Below the pieces are notes generated by a model, which was not told the origin of the DNA, searched no databases, and worked only from the letters and a program-made list of their open reading frames with translations. Source: Leptolyngbya sp. SIOISBB (GTDB taxonomy: Bacteria; Cyanobacteriota; Cyanobacteriia; Phormidesmidales; Phormidesmidaceae). Taken from it: a stretch of 64,000 nt of DNA. The stretch spans positions 124,001 through 188,000 of the forward strand of contig JAAHII010000001.1 in the NCBI GenBank assembly GCA_010671905.1, read 5' to 3'. A program made the translations under genes and the position numbers. Positions 17,008 through 27,950 of this stretch are shown piece by piece. Positions within the stretch are counted from its first letter, which is position 1. Each line of letters starts with the position of its first letter.

Positions 17008-17721
17008 CTAGCTTTTTGAGGTGACGCTGCCATATCTTGCAAGGCAAGGCTGTTGCGTCGATCGCTCTGTCAACCAGGCCCACATCTGATCGCCCAGGGA
17101 AAAATGCCACCATTCGTTAGGGTGCTGCTGGAAGCCAACAGTGGCCATAACTTGCCGCAGCACACAACGATGGTGATGTACTTGCTGGCTGATAGGATCG
17201 GCTTTGCCCTGAAAGTGATTGGGGTGCGATCGCTCTGACACCTCATCAATCGGCGAGCCCATATTCACTGGCTGGCCAGTCTCATCCACCAGGGTAATGT
17301 CGATAGCCGCTCCAGTGCTATGGGGTGGGGGGGTTTGAGGATCGGAGCTGGGCAACGCCCAAAATTGATGGACTGTGGTCATCAGAACTTGCTTTTCGGC
17401 TGCCGATGCCTGAGCCAGATCGAGTCCTTGTTGTTGGGCTAGGTTCTGAGCGGTGTAATCCACCATAAATTGCTGTACGGCCAGCGGACGATAAGCATCA
17501 AAAATTTGGATGCGCCAGTTTGGATAAGTTGATTGCAAGTGCTGCTGGGCCTGCTGTAGCGCCACCGCTACCGACTGGCGTAACCAGTAAGGGGAACGAT
17601 CTCGATAGGGAGCTCCCAGCGCCTCATAAGGATGAGGTGTCACGACAGCAAAGTCATCTAACGACAGTGGAACTAGCGGTTCGCCACAGTCATTGATGGG
17701 GACACGCTGATAGGGTTTCAT
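17008..17721 (-). CDS. D-alanyl-D-alanine dipeptidase family (VanX/DdpX, peptidase M15D)
   Basis: 237-residue zinc metallopeptidase hydrolysing D-Ala-D-Ala dipeptide. IQIFDAYRPLAVQQFM near residues 71–86 holds the substrate-binding Arg of the YRP motif. PPHSTGAAIDITLVDETG near 132–149 holds the SxHxxGxAxD zinc site; here the first residue is a proline-preceded H-S-T-G pattern, so the His and Asp are kept. PNEWWHFSLGDQMWAW near 200–216 holds the catalytic Glu and third zinc ligand (EWWHF). No signal peptide is present, so the likely role is cytosolic D-Ala-D-Ala turnover or peptidoglycan recycling. There are no vanA/vanH partners nearby, so resistance is not implied. Confidence 0.9.
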   Translation of the reverse strand: MKPYQRVPINDCGEPLVPLSLDDFAVVTPHPYEALGAPYRDRSPYWLRQSVAVALQQAQQHLQSTYPNWRIQIFDAYRPLAVQQFMVDYTAQNLAQQQGLDLAQASAAEKQVLMTTVHQFWALPSSDPQTPPPHSTGAAIDITLVDETGQPVNMGSPIDEVSERSHPNHFQGKADPISQQVHHHRCVLRQVMATVGFQQHPNEWWHFSLGDQMWAWLTERSTQQPCLARYGSVTSKS

Positions 17722-17887
17722 AGCAGCAGATTGGGGATGTTGTGAAATCGCACTTTACTCATCACCCGTCAATCCAGTGCCAATCGTACACAAGTTACCA
17801 GCGGCGAACAAAGAGCTTTGCCAAGCACGCTAGCAGCCATCAAGGACGAGATGAGTCCCTAAGATTTTGAGGTTCTGAATCCAGCCC

Positions 17888-18820
17888 TTACAAAATTCGA
17901 GAGCGCACCAAGGTTGTCGGTAGAAAGGTGAGCTTTTGCAGCATCGGGACAAATGCCCGCTTGTTGAACACGTCGTAGTCGTTTTGTTCAATCACGTCCA
18001 AAATCTTGCTGTAGAGTACCTGAGCGGCCCAAACTGGCCAGCGGGCATCTGGACTCAACTGACTGATCCCTTTTTCGGCCTGCTGGTAAAACTTACGCGC
18101 CCGTTGAATCTCAAACTGCATAAATGATCGCCAGCGATCGTCGATGACCCCATTCATCAAATCATCTTCGGTGTAATCAAATAGAGCAAGATCGGCTAAC
18201 GGTAGATAGATCCGGCCTCGGCGGGCATCTTCGCCCACATCGCGCAAAATATTCGTCAATTGATTGGCAATCCCCAACGCCACCGCTTCTTCAGTCGGGT
18301 TTGGCAAGGGGCCATAGCGCCGCCAAGGAGCGGTGGTCTGATTCGCGTCGATGCCCATCACAGTCGTCGACATCAGGCCAACGGTACCCGCTACCCGATA
18401 GCAGTAAAGCTCTAGCTCTTCAAAAGTGCTATAGCGCACTTTATCGAGGTCCATTCGTTGCCCTTCAATCATGTCTTTGAAGGGTTGAATATCGAGGGGA
18501 AACTGTTTGAGCGTATCCACCAAAGCGACATCAGTATCTTCTACCGGATGACCTTGAAAAATCGAGTGGAGTTGCTTTTCCCAGCGATCCAAGGTGTCCA
18601 AGGTGGTGAGTGCTGCCTGGGGGCCATCAACTAGCTCGTCAGTGCGACGACACCAGACATAAATTGCCCAAATCGCCCGCCGTTTGGCGGGAGTCATTAA
18701 CAAGGTGCCGAGGTAAAACGTTTTGGAATATTCCGCTGTAATCTGGCGGCAAACCTCGTAGGCATCCTCCTTCGGAACCAATTCTTCTTTAGACCGCAGC
18801 GAGTGAGACAATTGCAGCAT
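17888..18820 (-). CDS. crtB: Phytoene synthase
   Basis: 310-residue enzyme condensing two geranylgeranyl diphosphates to 15-cis-phytoene, the first committed step of carotenoid synthesis. WCRRTDELVDGPQ near residues 56–68 is the first aspartate-rich motif. ANQLTNILRDVGEDARRGRIYLP near 185–207 carries the second (DxxED). SKTFYLGTLLMTPAKRRAIWAIY near 33–55 is the conserved substrate pocket segment. It lies 128 bp downstream of crtP in the same direction, the arrangement seen in most cyanobacteria. Confidence 0.97.
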   Translation of the reverse strand: MLQLSHSLRSKEELVPKEDAYEVCRQITAEYSKTFYLGTLLMTPAKRRAIWAIYVWCRRTDELVDGPQAALTTLDTLDRWEKQLHSIFQGHPVEDTDVALVDTLKQFPLDIQPFKDMIEGQRMDLDKVRYSTFEELELYCYRVAGTVGLMSTTVMGIDANQTTAPWRRYGPLPNPTEEAVALGIANQLTNILRDVGEDARRGRIYLPLADLALFDYTEDDLMNGVIDDRWRSFMQFEIQRARKFYQQAEKGISQLSPDARWPVWAAQVLYSKILDVIEQNDYDVFNKRAFVPMLQKLTFLPTTLVRSRIL

Positions 18821-18948
18821 TAATCTTGTTAGCTGGAAACTCGGAACTTTTCAGACTACAGCGCTTAAAATCCGCTGATGACGGACTGACTTCCTTTCAC
18901 AGAATACGGGAAATTCAGCCCGATTTGACCGACAATCACCGGATTTAG

Positions 18949-20379
<1,431 letters not shown>

Positions 20380-20462
20380 CTATTCCCCTTGCAAATGAAC
20401 GTATTTGCTTTATCTGCTCTTCATTATTATATGTTTCATTTCGTAACAAATCGACAAATCTC

Positions 20463-20592
20463 TAGAGCCTGTCATCATTTAACGGTCAAATCCTTACAGT
20501 GAGAGGGCTACAGCCCCTAGCCTATAGAGTGAATGCGGGCGCGATAATGCTGATTCCTAAAGGTTTCTGGGATTAATTGATGACGCACCCTA
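20463..20592. mobile_element. MITE copy 3 (130 bp)
   Basis: Runs from TAGAGCCTGTCATC to TTGATGACGCACCCTA. The core contains GAGTGAATGCGGGCGCGATAA, the reverse complement of copies 2, 4 and 6. It lies between divergent crtP and glyA. Confidence 0.75.
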
Positions 20593-20854
20593 GGAATCTC
20601 ATTCTGACTATGGGCAATCGGTAGCGTTGGATTTCTCTCTAAAGGTGACAAAGGGTAGTTTCTGAAGAACAAACCTCTTAGAATGATGAATCCAGTGATT
20701 GGTTTGGCCATAGGAAAGGCATTAGCCGTTAGCCAAGTTGGGGGTTGATAGCAATCCCTACAATCGAGGCTGGCTATGCGGCCAAGTAGCTGGGCGACTA
20801 CGCGATCAGTGGGCAAACACAACGTATCGAATCGGTTATTTGGGGTTGAAAGCT

Positions 20855-22138
20855 GTGACGCAATCAATTTTGGACATTCTGCAGAATGGGGATCCGCTGG
20901 TGGCGGACATGGTGGCGCATGAGTTGCAGCGCCAGCGTGAGCATCTAGAACTCATTGCCAGTGAGAATTTTGCCTCGCCAGCGGTGATGGCGGCTCAAGG
21001 CTCAGTGTTGACCAATAAATATGCGGAAGGACTACCCGGCAAGCGTTACTACGGCGGCTGTGAATTTGTTGATCAAGTTGAGAGTCTGGCGATCGAGCGC
21101 ATCAAAGAACTGTTTGGGGCGGCCCACGCCAATGTACAGCCGCACTCTGGGGCGCAGGCTAACTTTGCTGTCTTTTTGGCTCTGCTAAAACCCGGTGACA
21201 CCATTTTGGGGATGGATTTATCCCATGGTGGTCACCTCACCCACGGTTCACCTGTGAACGTTTCGGGTAAATGGTTCAACGTTGTGCAATATGGCGTCAA
21301 TCAAGAAACGGAAACGCTAGACTTCGACCAAATTCGAGAGTTGGCACTAGAGCATAAACCCAAGCTCATTATTTGTGGTTACTCGGCCTATCCTCGGACG
21401 ATTCCCTTCGAAAAGTTTCGGGCGATCGCGGATGAAGTCGGCGCTTACCTATTAGCCGACATCGCTCATATCGCTGGCCTCGTAGCAGCAGGTGTACATC
21501 CCAATCCGGTACCTCACTGTGATGTGGTCACGACCACCACCCACAAGACCTTGCGAGGCCCTCGGGGGGGCCTGATCTTGACTAGCGATGCAGACCTGGG
21601 CAAGAAGTTTGATAAAGCTGTCTTCCCGGGCACGCAGGGTGGGCCGTTAGAGCATGTGATTGCAGCTAAAGCCGTTGCTTTTGGCGAAGCTCTCCAGCCA
21701 GCATTCAAAATCTACTCACAACAGGTGATTGCGAATGCTCAAGCGATGGGCGATCGCTTACAGGCGCGGGGACTCAAGCTCGTCTCAGGCGGTACAGATA
21801 ACCACCTGATCCTAGTAGACTTACGTTCTGTTGGGTTGACAGGTAAGCAAGCCGATAAGCTGGTGAGCGAAGTCAATATCACCGCCAACAAAAACACTGT
21901 TCCCTTTGATCCCGAATCGCCCTTTGTGACCAGTGGCTTGCGTCTGGGCTCGCCAGCAATGACCACTCGCGGCATGGGTACTGAAGAGTTTGCCGAAATT
22001 GCCGATATCATTGCCGATCGCTTGACGAGTCCTGAGGATGAGGTGGTGCGCGAAAACTGCCGTCGTCGGGTCGCTGTGCTGTGCGATCGCTTCCCGCTTT
22101 ATCCTTACTTGGCTCAGCCCAACCCGGTACTGGCCTAA
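20855..22138 (+). CDS. glyA: Serine hydroxymethyltransferase
   Basis: 427-residue PLP enzyme interconverting serine and glycine with tetrahydrofolate; central to one-carbon metabolism and photorespiration. [20 protein letters not shown] near residues 20–39 and YGGCEFVD near 63–70 are conserved substrate segments. [14 protein letters not shown] near 223–236 contains the PLP lysine. The GTG at 20855 (GTG ACG CAA, read as MTQSILDIL) gives the normal length; an in-frame TTG at 20738 would add 39 residues overlapping the upstream region. A strong terminator follows at 22176–22233. Confidence 0.96.
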   Translation: MTQSILDILQNGDPLVADMVAHELQRQREHLELIASENFASPAVMAAQGSVLTNKYAEGLPGKRYYGGCEFVDQVESLAIERIKELFGAAHANVQPHSGAQANFAVFLALLKPGDTILGMDLSHGGHLTHGSPVNVSGKWFNVVQYGVNQETETLDFDQIRELALEHKPKLIICGYSAYPRTIPFEKFRAIADEVGAYLLADIAHIAGLVAAGVHPNPVPHCDVVTTTTHKTLRGPRGGLILTSDADLGKKFDKAVFPGTQGGPLEHVIAAKAVAFGEALQPAFKIYSQQVIANAQAMGDRLQARGLKLVSGGTDNHLILVDLRSVGLTGKQADKLVSEVNITANKNTVPFDPESPFVTSGLRLGSPAMTTRGMGTEEFAEIADIIADRLTSPEDEVVRENCRRRVAVLCDRFPLYPYLAQPNPVLA

Positions 22139-22175
22139 CCCTGTCTCGGCAGCACAAATTAGGACTGATGCCATT

Positions 22176-22233
22176 GAATCCGATGATGTTCCTGTTGCTT
22201 GCAAGGCCGGGAATCATCGGATTCGCCATTTTT
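22176..22233 (+). terminator. Rho-independent terminator of glyA
   Basis: Perfect 12-bp stem GAATCCGATGAT (22176–22187) / ATCATCGGATTC (22213–22224) with a 25-base loop, then GCCATTTTT ending at 22233. Confidence 0.75.
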
Positions 22234-22500
22234 GAGCATTCCAGGTGCCCCGTAAAGCAGACATCCCTCTTCCATGGGAATGATTGCTTAGCCCTATAAG
22301 AGGTATGACGGTAGACAATCTTTTTAATCTGTCATATTCTTCATGGAGCTTTATAGTAGTGGCAACATCCTAAAATTTGTTAAGAGAGTCAATAATCTGC
22401 TCTTAACGAAGTTCAGCTTTCGCTAAAGGCCTTAGTATTGGTCGCGAACCTACTGCTTGTATGCTGATTGCTAACCTTCAACCCAGTTGAAGCGATTTCT

Positions 22501-23559
22501 ATGCCTTTTCAGCTTTACCATCTGCTGGCCTTTGTGATTTCGAGTGCGGTCGTTCTGATATCGACCCCAATTGTGCGACGCATTGGTCTGAAATGCGGTC
22601 GAGTAGATGTGCCTGGGGGACGCAAGGTACATACTCAACCCATGGTGCGCCTGGGTGGTATTTCCATCTTTTTAGGCACGCTCATTTCTTTACTCTTGAT
22701 ATGGTGGAGCGGTGGTTTTATTGACTCCACCGGGACTCATTTGAGCCCCACTGATGAATATGAGATCTGGGGCGTGACGCTGGGAGGATTTGCTTTCTTC
22801 CTCATTGGTCTACTGGATGATTTATTCGGGCTGTCGGCTTCGAGTCGCTTGTTAATGCAGGCCGCAATCGCAGCGATCGCCTGGCATGTTGGCGTCAGTA
22901 TCGATTTTCTGACCATTCCGTTTGTGGGTTTGGTTTCTCTGCCCGTGTGGGTCAGCTTGCCGATCACCATTATGTGGTTGGTAGGTATGGCCAACGCGAT
23001 CAACTGGATTGATGGCCTAGATGGGCTGGCCGCTGGCGTTTGTGGGATCGCTGCCTTAATCATGCTGGTCGTGAGCTTGTTTATGGCCCAACCGGCAGCT
23101 GCGCTGATTGCCGCTGCTCTAGCAGGCGGGTGCCTAAGTTTTCTGCGGTATAACTTCAATCCGGCCAAAATCTTCATGGGTGATGGGGGTTCTTACTTCA
23201 TCGGCTTTACCCTGGCTGGGGTTGGCGTAATTGGTTTGATTAAGAGCGTCACCACCGTGGCAGTATTGCTGCCTTATATCATTCTGGCGGTCCCGATTCT
23301 CGACATGTCGGCCGTCATTTTGGACCGCATTCGCTCTGGTAATTCTCCGTTTGTGGCCGATAAGCGACACTTACATCATCGCTTGCTAAAGGCTGGCTTG
23401 TCTCATCGCTGGGCAGTGTTGTTTATCTATGCGTTGACGCTTTGGGCCGGTAGTTTAGCCGTGGCCTTTGCGGGCATTCCAGCAGGGTTTCTCTGCGCAG
23501 CTGGTGCCACTGGCCTTTTGACTTATACGGGTTGGCGAGTCAAACAGATTTCTCGATAA
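22501..23559 (+). CDS. Undecaprenyl-phosphate N-acetylhexosamine-1-phosphate transferase (WecA/TagO/MraY family)
   Basis: 352-residue polytopic membrane enzyme (about ten helices) transferring a sugar-1-phosphate from UDP-sugar to undecaprenyl phosphate, starting a surface polysaccharide. Motifs: GGRKVHTQPMVRLGGISIFLG near residues 40–60, LIGLLDDLFGLSASSRL near 101–117 (Asp pair), NAINWIDGLDGLAAG near 164–178 (nucleophile/metal region), MGDGGSYFIGF near 228–238, and DKRHLHHRLLKAGLSHR near 290–306, the basic cytoplasmic loop (HxH) typical of GlcNAc-1-P transferases. Because this HLHHRL loop fits WecA/TagO rather than MraY, peptidoglycan is unlikely. The ATG at 22501 is preferred over an in-frame TTG at 22468. 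It begins 268 bp after the glyA terminator. Confidence 0.9.
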   Translation: MPFQLYHLLAFVISSAVVLISTPIVRRIGLKCGRVDVPGGRKVHTQPMVRLGGISIFLGTLISLLLIWWSGGFIDSTGTHLSPTDEYEIWGVTLGGFAFFLIGLLDDLFGLSASSRLLMQAAIAAIAWHVGVSIDFLTIPFVGLVSLPVWVSLPITIMWLVGMANAINWIDGLDGLAAGVCGIAALIMLVVSLFMAQPAAALIAAALAGGCLSFLRYNFNPAKIFMGDGGSYFIGFTLAGVGVIGLIKSVTTVAVLLPYIILAVPILDMSAVILDRIRSGNSPFVADKRHLHHRLLKAGLSHRWAVLFIYALTLWAGSLAVAFAGIPAGFLCAAGATGLLTYTGWRVKQISR

Positions 23560-23715
23560 GTTTTCGCAGTTGGGCAGGCTCAAAAATCAGTTCCGTGATC
23601 GCTTCACTGACTATCTTTGCTTGCAGATTTTTAGGTTTCCTTATGCCTTCAGTCAAAAACCTGGGAGTATCCTCTATACAGGAATATCCCCTGCAGACTG
23701 AGTTGTATACGCTCC

Positions 23716-24606
23716 ATGGAAACCAAGCAATTTATTCTGTTAGCACCGCCGGGAGCCAAAGGTGCTGATCATGCAACTGATCTTGCTAAGCGTTGGCAAG
23801 TGCCCTACGTGTCAATGGCAGAACTTGTGCAAACAGCGATCGCTCATGAAACTGCCATCGGTTTAGAAGCGCTTCCTTATCTGGAAACTGGCGAGCCCTT
23901 ACCCGATGAGCTCGCCCTCAAGTTGGTTAAGCAGCGACTCGAACAACCTGACGCGGTGCTCAAAGGTTGGGTGTTAACTGACTTTCCCCGCAGTTTGTCT
24001 CAGGCGCAAGGCTTGAGTGAGTGGTGGGCAAAACTGAGTCAATCAGTGCCCACGGTGATTTACTTTAAGGCGATGTCTGGCATCTTGATGAATCGCCTTG
24101 CGATCGAACCGGGACAAACCGCAACCACGCCTGTTCTGCGGCGGCGCTTAGAGCAATATCAAGCCGAGGTAACACCTCTGCTGGAGTATTATCAACAGCG
24201 TGATCAACTCACCACCCTCAACGCTAACCTGCCCTTTGTCGATGTATCGCGAGAATTAGCCCGCATCGGTCAAGTATCCTCAACCGCTGCGCCTTTGATC
24301 GAAGATGAAGCGGAGTTAGACATGCTCATTTATGGACAGTCGCGGTTGGTGGTTGACTGTATGGCAGCCTGGTGTGGCTCTTGTAAGCAGGTTTCGCCTT
24401 TTATCGACAAGCTGGCAGAGGAATATCGCGATCGCGTCAACGTGATGAAAATTGACTTTGACGCGAATCGGCAAATTTCCAAGCGCTTTGGCCTGCAGGG
24501 CATTCCAGCTGTCTTATATTTCAAAAACGGCCAGCTACTGAAAACCCTAACAGGCGTCAAGTCCTATACGGAATATACAGAGGCCGTCTCCAACCTACTA
24601 GAGTGA
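23716..24606 (+). CDS. Adenylate-kinase-like domain fused to thioredoxin
   Basis: 296 residues. Residues 1–190 follow the adenylate kinase fold: FILLAPPGAKGADHATDLAKRW (P-loop position), YVSMAELVQTAI (NMP-binding), GWVLTDFPRSLSQAQGL and VLRRRLEQYQAEVTPLLEYYQ. The P-loop is degenerate: real kinases have GPPGAGKGT, here APPGAKGAD, one residue short and lacking the Thr, so catalysis is doubtful. Residues about 205–296 are a thioredoxin (LVVDCMAAWCGSCKQVSPFID, active site WCGSC; MKIDFDANRQISKRFGLQGIPAVLYF with cis-Pro). The Trx half looks fully competent. The protein may link redox control to nucleotide sensing (inference). No signal peptide is present. MITE copy 4 starts 4 bp after the stop. Confidence 0.82.
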   Translation: METKQFILLAPPGAKGADHATDLAKRWQVPYVSMAELVQTAIAHETAIGLEALPYLETGEPLPDELALKLVKQRLEQPDAVLKGWVLTDFPRSLSQAQGLSEWWAKLSQSVPTVIYFKAMSGILMNRLAIEPGQTATTPVLRRRLEQYQAEVTPLLEYYQQRDQLTTLNANLPFVDVSRELARIGQVSSTAAPLIEDEAELDMLIYGQSRLVVDCMAAWCGSCKQVSPFIDKLAEEYRDRVNVMKIDFDANRQISKRFGLQGIPAVLYFKNGQLLKTLTGVKSYTEYTEAVSNLLE

Positions 24607-24610
24607 CACC

Positions 24611-24740
24611 TAGGGTGCACTATCAATTAATTCCAAAACCCTTTGGGGCTAAGCACACCCGCGCCTGCCTTCACTCAACAGGTTAGGGACTGTCGTTCCT
24701 TTGCTGAAGGGATTTGACCGCGACCGGATGACAGGCCCTA
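24611..24740. mobile_element. MITE copy 4 (130 bp)
   Basis: TAGGGTGCACTATCAATTAA start and GGATGACAGGCCCTA end. The left terminal repeat carries changes (GCACTATC where others have GCGTCATC). It is located 4 bp beyond a stop codon. Confidence 0.75.
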
Positions 24741-24770
24741 GAGAATGGCGGTAGATCGCCCCTATCTACA

Positions 24771-25325
24771 TCATGATTCGGGGATACTAACGAGTTGGTC
24801 AACCGCGATCGCCATATCTGGAAACGCCAGAGGGTAAATTTTGCCCTCTTTCAAGGTCTCGCGAGACACGAAATCATCCCCTTGCAAATCTCTAAACACG
24901 ATGAGTTCTCGGCTGGCAATGTTAACCACCCAGTACTCGGGAATACCTGCTGCGGCATAGACTCGACGCTTGGTTTCGAGGTCGTAGGTCAGGGTAGTGT
25001 CAGCGATTTCTATCAACCAATAAATATCGGCGGGATAAGGATGATGCTTGAGGTAACGGGTATCAGGTAGCCGCACGATAGCAATATCGGGTTGGGGTTC
25101 GGACGTTTCTATAGTGATGGGATGAGCTTCAAAAACCTTAGCTTTGCCTTGTAGTAACCGCCGCAAATAGTCGGCACCGCGGTCGTTGACAAAGCGATGA
25201 AACTGTCCCTCAGGTGCCATATCCCAGATTTCTCCATCGATGAGTTCGCAGCGACGGCGATCGAGAATGCCGAGGTCGCGCATCTGCTGGTAGTCTGCGA
25301 CTGACCATTTGGTGAGTGTCCGCAT
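24771..25325 (-). CDS. Uma2 family (DUF820) restriction-endonuclease-like protein
   Basis: 184 residues with the PD-(D/E)xK-type fold that is greatly expanded in cyanobacteria; function is largely unknown. CELIDGEIWDMAPEGQFHRF near residues 26–45, EPQPDIAIVRLPD near 77–89 (Asp of the active site), DIYWLIEIADTTLTYDLETKRRVYAAAGIPEYWVVN near 99–134 (the E-x-K pair IE…K) are the family signatures. The ATG at 25325 (MRTLTKWSV) has a GAGGAG ribosome site seven bases upstream; the in-frame TTG at 25340 would swallow that site. Flanked on both sides by MITE copies 4 and 5. Confidence 0.88.
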   Translation of the reverse strand: MRTLTKWSVADYQQMRDLGILDRRRCELIDGEIWDMAPEGQFHRFVNDRGADYLRRLLQGKAKVFEAHPITIETSEPQPDIAIVRLPDTRYLKHHPYPADIYWLIEIADTTLTYDLETKRRVYAAAGIPEYWVVNIASRELIVFRDLQGDDFVSRETLKEGKIYPLAFPDMAIAVDQLVSIPES

Positions 25326-25468
25326 GACATAACTCCTCAATGGCAGAGTTGCCTGTCCACTCTGATCCTACTTTATCGATTGGGCAAAGGTGTTTGTACG
25401 TGGTGATCGAACCCCGACAACGAACTTGCCAGGAAGGTGCTCGACACATCTTCAAGCACTTTGCTTTC

Positions 25469-25599
25469 TAGGGTCTGTCATCTCGATCGCGGTCAAATCC
25501 TTTCATTAAAAGCACGACAGACCCTAGCCTGTTGAGTGAATGCGGACGCGATAATGCCTAGCCCCAAAGGCTTCTGGGATTAATTGATGACGCGCCCTA
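25469..25599. mobile_element. MITE copy 5 (131 bp)
   Basis: TAGGGTCTGTCATC to GATGACGCGCCCTA, same orientation as copies 3 and 7. With copy 4 it brackets the Uma2 gene in opposite orientation. Confidence 0.78.
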
Positions 25600-25693
25600 G
25601 AGAACTCCAGAGGATTGTTGCCCTTGAGCAATTAGCTGCCCTGTTCACTCGCTGCGAGCAAAAGAGATGATTGTCGCAAGAGAGTGGGTTGCC

Positions 25694-27160
25694 CTAGCAG
25701 ATCGCAGTCGCCCAGTCTTTAGCCCAACTCAAGTGCTTATGAACTTCCTCTAGGCTCTTAGCTTCACTGTAGAGTCGTAGCACGGGTTCAGTGCCGCTAA
25801 AGCGAATCAGCAGCCAGCTCGCATCCGCCAGGGTGAACTTGTAGCCGTCAATATCGAGACAATGAGTAACTGCCTTACCCGCTACTGTTTGAGGACAGTT
25901 GGTTTGCAGCTCGTGTAGCAACTTATCACGCACGTCCATGCTGGCGAGGGGTAAGTCGATGCGATCGTATTCAGAGTGGTAGCCTGTTTGGTCCTGCAAT
26001 TGGCTATAGCGATCGCTCAGGTCCATGCCGGATTTCACGACGGCTTCTAGTACATAAAGGGCTGACAGCAGGGCATCCCGCTCAGGAATGTGATGTCCGT
26101 AGCCGACGCCACCAGACTCTTCGCCGCCGATCAGGGCGTTCGATTCCAGCATGCGATCGGCAATGTACTTGTAGCCTACGGGCGTTTCATAAACCGCTCG
26201 ATTATGGAGCTTCGCCACCTGAGGAATCAAGTTGGAGCCGCTGATGGTTTTGATCACTTCCCCGCTATAGCCGTGGACTTGGGCCAAGTGGTCAATCAAG
26301 ATGGGCACCAGAATCTGGGAACTGAGGAAATTGCCCTGGCCATCGACCGCGCCGATGCGATCGCTATCACCGTCAAACACTAGCCCCGTAATCAGTCCCC
26401 CCTGGACAGTGGGCTGGTAATCGGCAACGGTCTTCAACATGCGCTGCAGATATTTGGGGAGTGGTTCCGGAGCGCCACCTTCAAATAAAGGATCGGCATC
26501 ACCGTTCAATTCATGAATAGGTCGCTCTAAGAGGCGTTCTAAACCCGTCGCTGCAGAACCGTGCATCACATCGGCAAAGACCGTGAGTTTACCCTGGGCG
26601 ATCGCGGCCTGAATACCGGCCAAGTCCACCTTGGACTGCAGTTCTTGACAATAACTCGGCCAGGGATCAAACCGCTCGATTTTGCCGGGTTGGGCTGCTG
26701 TCGGCACCGGTTTATCGAGTTGTGCTTCAACCTGCTTGGTGACTTCCGGAGGAACAGACCCCCCGAATGCACTTTTGATTTTCAAACCGTTGTAGGCAGC
26801 GGGGTTGTGGCTAGCGGTGATGATAATCGCGCCCAGTGCCCCTTTGTCCTTGGCCGCCCAGCTAAAAGCCGGGGTGGGGGCAAAATCCTCAGATAGCAAA
26901 ACATCAAAGCCCAGTTGAGAGATGGCTGCAGCTGCAGCTTGGGCAAACTGTGGTGACATAAAGCGGCGGTCATGGCCAACAATCACCGTGTTGCTGCCAG
27001 TGTGTTCGCCATAGAATTGCTGTAAGACTTGGGCGGCGACTTGAGCCACGTGAAACACTCGCCCCATCGTAAAGTCGGCCGCAATCATACCGCGCCAACC
27101 ATCAGTCCCAAATTTAATCGGTTTGTCGATAAAAGCCGTGGGAGATAATGCGATCGCCAT
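25694..27160 (-). CDS. Phosphoglucomutase/phosphomannomutase family protein
   Basis: 488-residue alpha-D-phosphohexomutase interconverting hexose 1- and 6-phosphates. IKFGTDGWRGMIAADFT near residues 15–31 is the N-terminal substrate loop. GAIIITASHNPAAYNGLKIK near 110–129 carries the phosphoserine (TASHNP). LVFDGDSDRIGAVD near 265–278 is the Mg2+ loop (DGDSDR). GEESGGVGYGHHIPERD near 348–364 is the sugar-binding loop, and LIRFSGTEPVLRLYSEA near 452–468 the phosphate-binding loop (RFSGTEP). All catalytic parts are present. The sugar specificity (glucose, mannose or glucosamine) is not determined by these motifs. The gene is solitary. Confidence 0.92.
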   Translation of the reverse strand: MAIALSPTAFIDKPIKFGTDGWRGMIAADFTMGRVFHVAQVAAQVLQQFYGEHTGSNTVIVGHDRRFMSPQFAQAAAAAISQLGFDVLLSEDFAPTPAFSWAAKDKGALGAIIITASHNPAAYNGLKIKSAFGGSVPPEVTKQVEAQLDKPVPTAAQPGKIERFDPWPSYCQELQSKVDLAGIQAAIAQGKLTVFADVMHGSAATGLERLLERPIHELNGDADPLFEGGAPEPLPKYLQRMLKTVADYQPTVQGGLITGLVFDGDSDRIGAVDGQGNFLSSQILVPILIDHLAQVHGYSGEVIKTISGSNLIPQVAKLHNRAVYETPVGYKYIADRMLESNALIGGEESGGVGYGHHIPERDALLSALYVLEAVVKSGMDLSDRYSQLQDQTGYHSEYDRIDLPLASMDVRDKLLHELQTNCPQTVAGKAVTHCLDIDGYKFTLADASWLLIRFSGTEPVLRLYSEAKSLEEVHKHLSWAKDWATAIC

Positions 27161-27366
27161 AAAAATTGCCTAAGAAATAAAGTCTATGTAGCCCGCCACT
27201 CAAGAGTTTACCCAAGTCCTCCGCAAATTCACGAGGGCAGTCGAAGGTTAATGGGTAAGCGCATAAATGTTGGACGCTGAAGTTGCTGAGTGATGCCCCG
27301 ATTTTCTAGCCAACAGACTCGCTGACTACTTTCAATCTATAGTCTGAGTCGGACTCTAGATAAAGC

Positions 27367-27819
27367 ATGATGACAATCGATAAAGTGGAAGTCGCGATTG
27401 CTCTCCTCATCCGCGAGGGACAGTTTCTCTTGCAATTACGAGACAACATCCCCAACATTGTGTATCCGGGGCATTGGGCCTTTTTTGGGGGGCATATTGA
27501 ACCCGGCGAAACGCCAGAAGAAGGTGTCTGGCGAGAGATTAAAGAAGAAATCAATTATGTCCCACCGCATTTGAATCATTTCATTCGCTGGGAACATAAC
27601 AATATTGTGCGTCACGTATTTTATGGCCCGCTGGTAGTGCCGCCAGAAGAACTGCAGCTCAATGAAGGTTGGGATTTGGGCTTATGGACGGTGGAGGATA
27701 TTCAGCAGGGGGAGCGGTTTTCGCCGGTAGCGAATCAAGTGCGCCCGCTAGGACAGCCTCACCGCACTTTGCTCTTGCGTTTTTTGGCCACCCACCCATT
27801 AGCACTGCAAGAAGGATAA
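27367..27819 (+). CDS. Nudix hydrolase
   Basis: 150-residue Mg2+-dependent nucleoside-diphosphate-x hydrolase. VEVAIALLIREGQFLLQLRD begins the fold, and GGHIEPGETPEEGVWREIKEEI (residues about 40–61) is the Nudix box GX5EX7REUXEEXGU. All acidic metal ligands are present, but the final Gly is replaced by Asn. Substrate unknown; candidates include oxidised nucleotides, ADP-ribose or sugar nucleotides. A hairpin follows at 27926. Confidence 0.9.
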   Translation: MMTIDKVEVAIALLIREGQFLLQLRDNIPNIVYPGHWAFFGGHIEPGETPEEGVWREIKEEINYVPPHLNHFIRWEHNNIVRHVFYGPLVVPPEELQLNEGWDLGLWTVEDIQQGERFSPVANQVRPLGQPHRTLLLRFLATHPLALQEG

Positions 27820-27925
27820 ACCTGCCACAGACTTTATGGTGCTGAACAATCAGGTTGCGTAACCAGAGGGGATAAGTTTCGATGCCTCTGAACTAACAGC
27901 GGTGACTCATTGGCTCACAAAAAGC

Positions 27926-27950
27926 AGCCCTGTCAAATTCTGACAGGGCT
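27926..27950 (-). terminator. Strong hairpin, terminator-like on the minus strand
   Basis: Perfect 10-bp stem AGCCCTGTCA (27926–27935) / TGACAGGGCT (27941–27950). On the minus strand GCTTTTTG follows; the plus strand has no T-run. It therefore suits a minus-strand transcript, yet no supported minus-strand gene lies to its right before 28246. The rest of 27820–28245 holds no recognised gene. Confidence 0.45.

Noticed and set aside
17008-17721. VanX-type gene as evidence of vancomycin resistance
   Set aside because: No vanH/vanA-type ligase or regulator beside it; a D-Ala-D-Ala recycling role is more likely.
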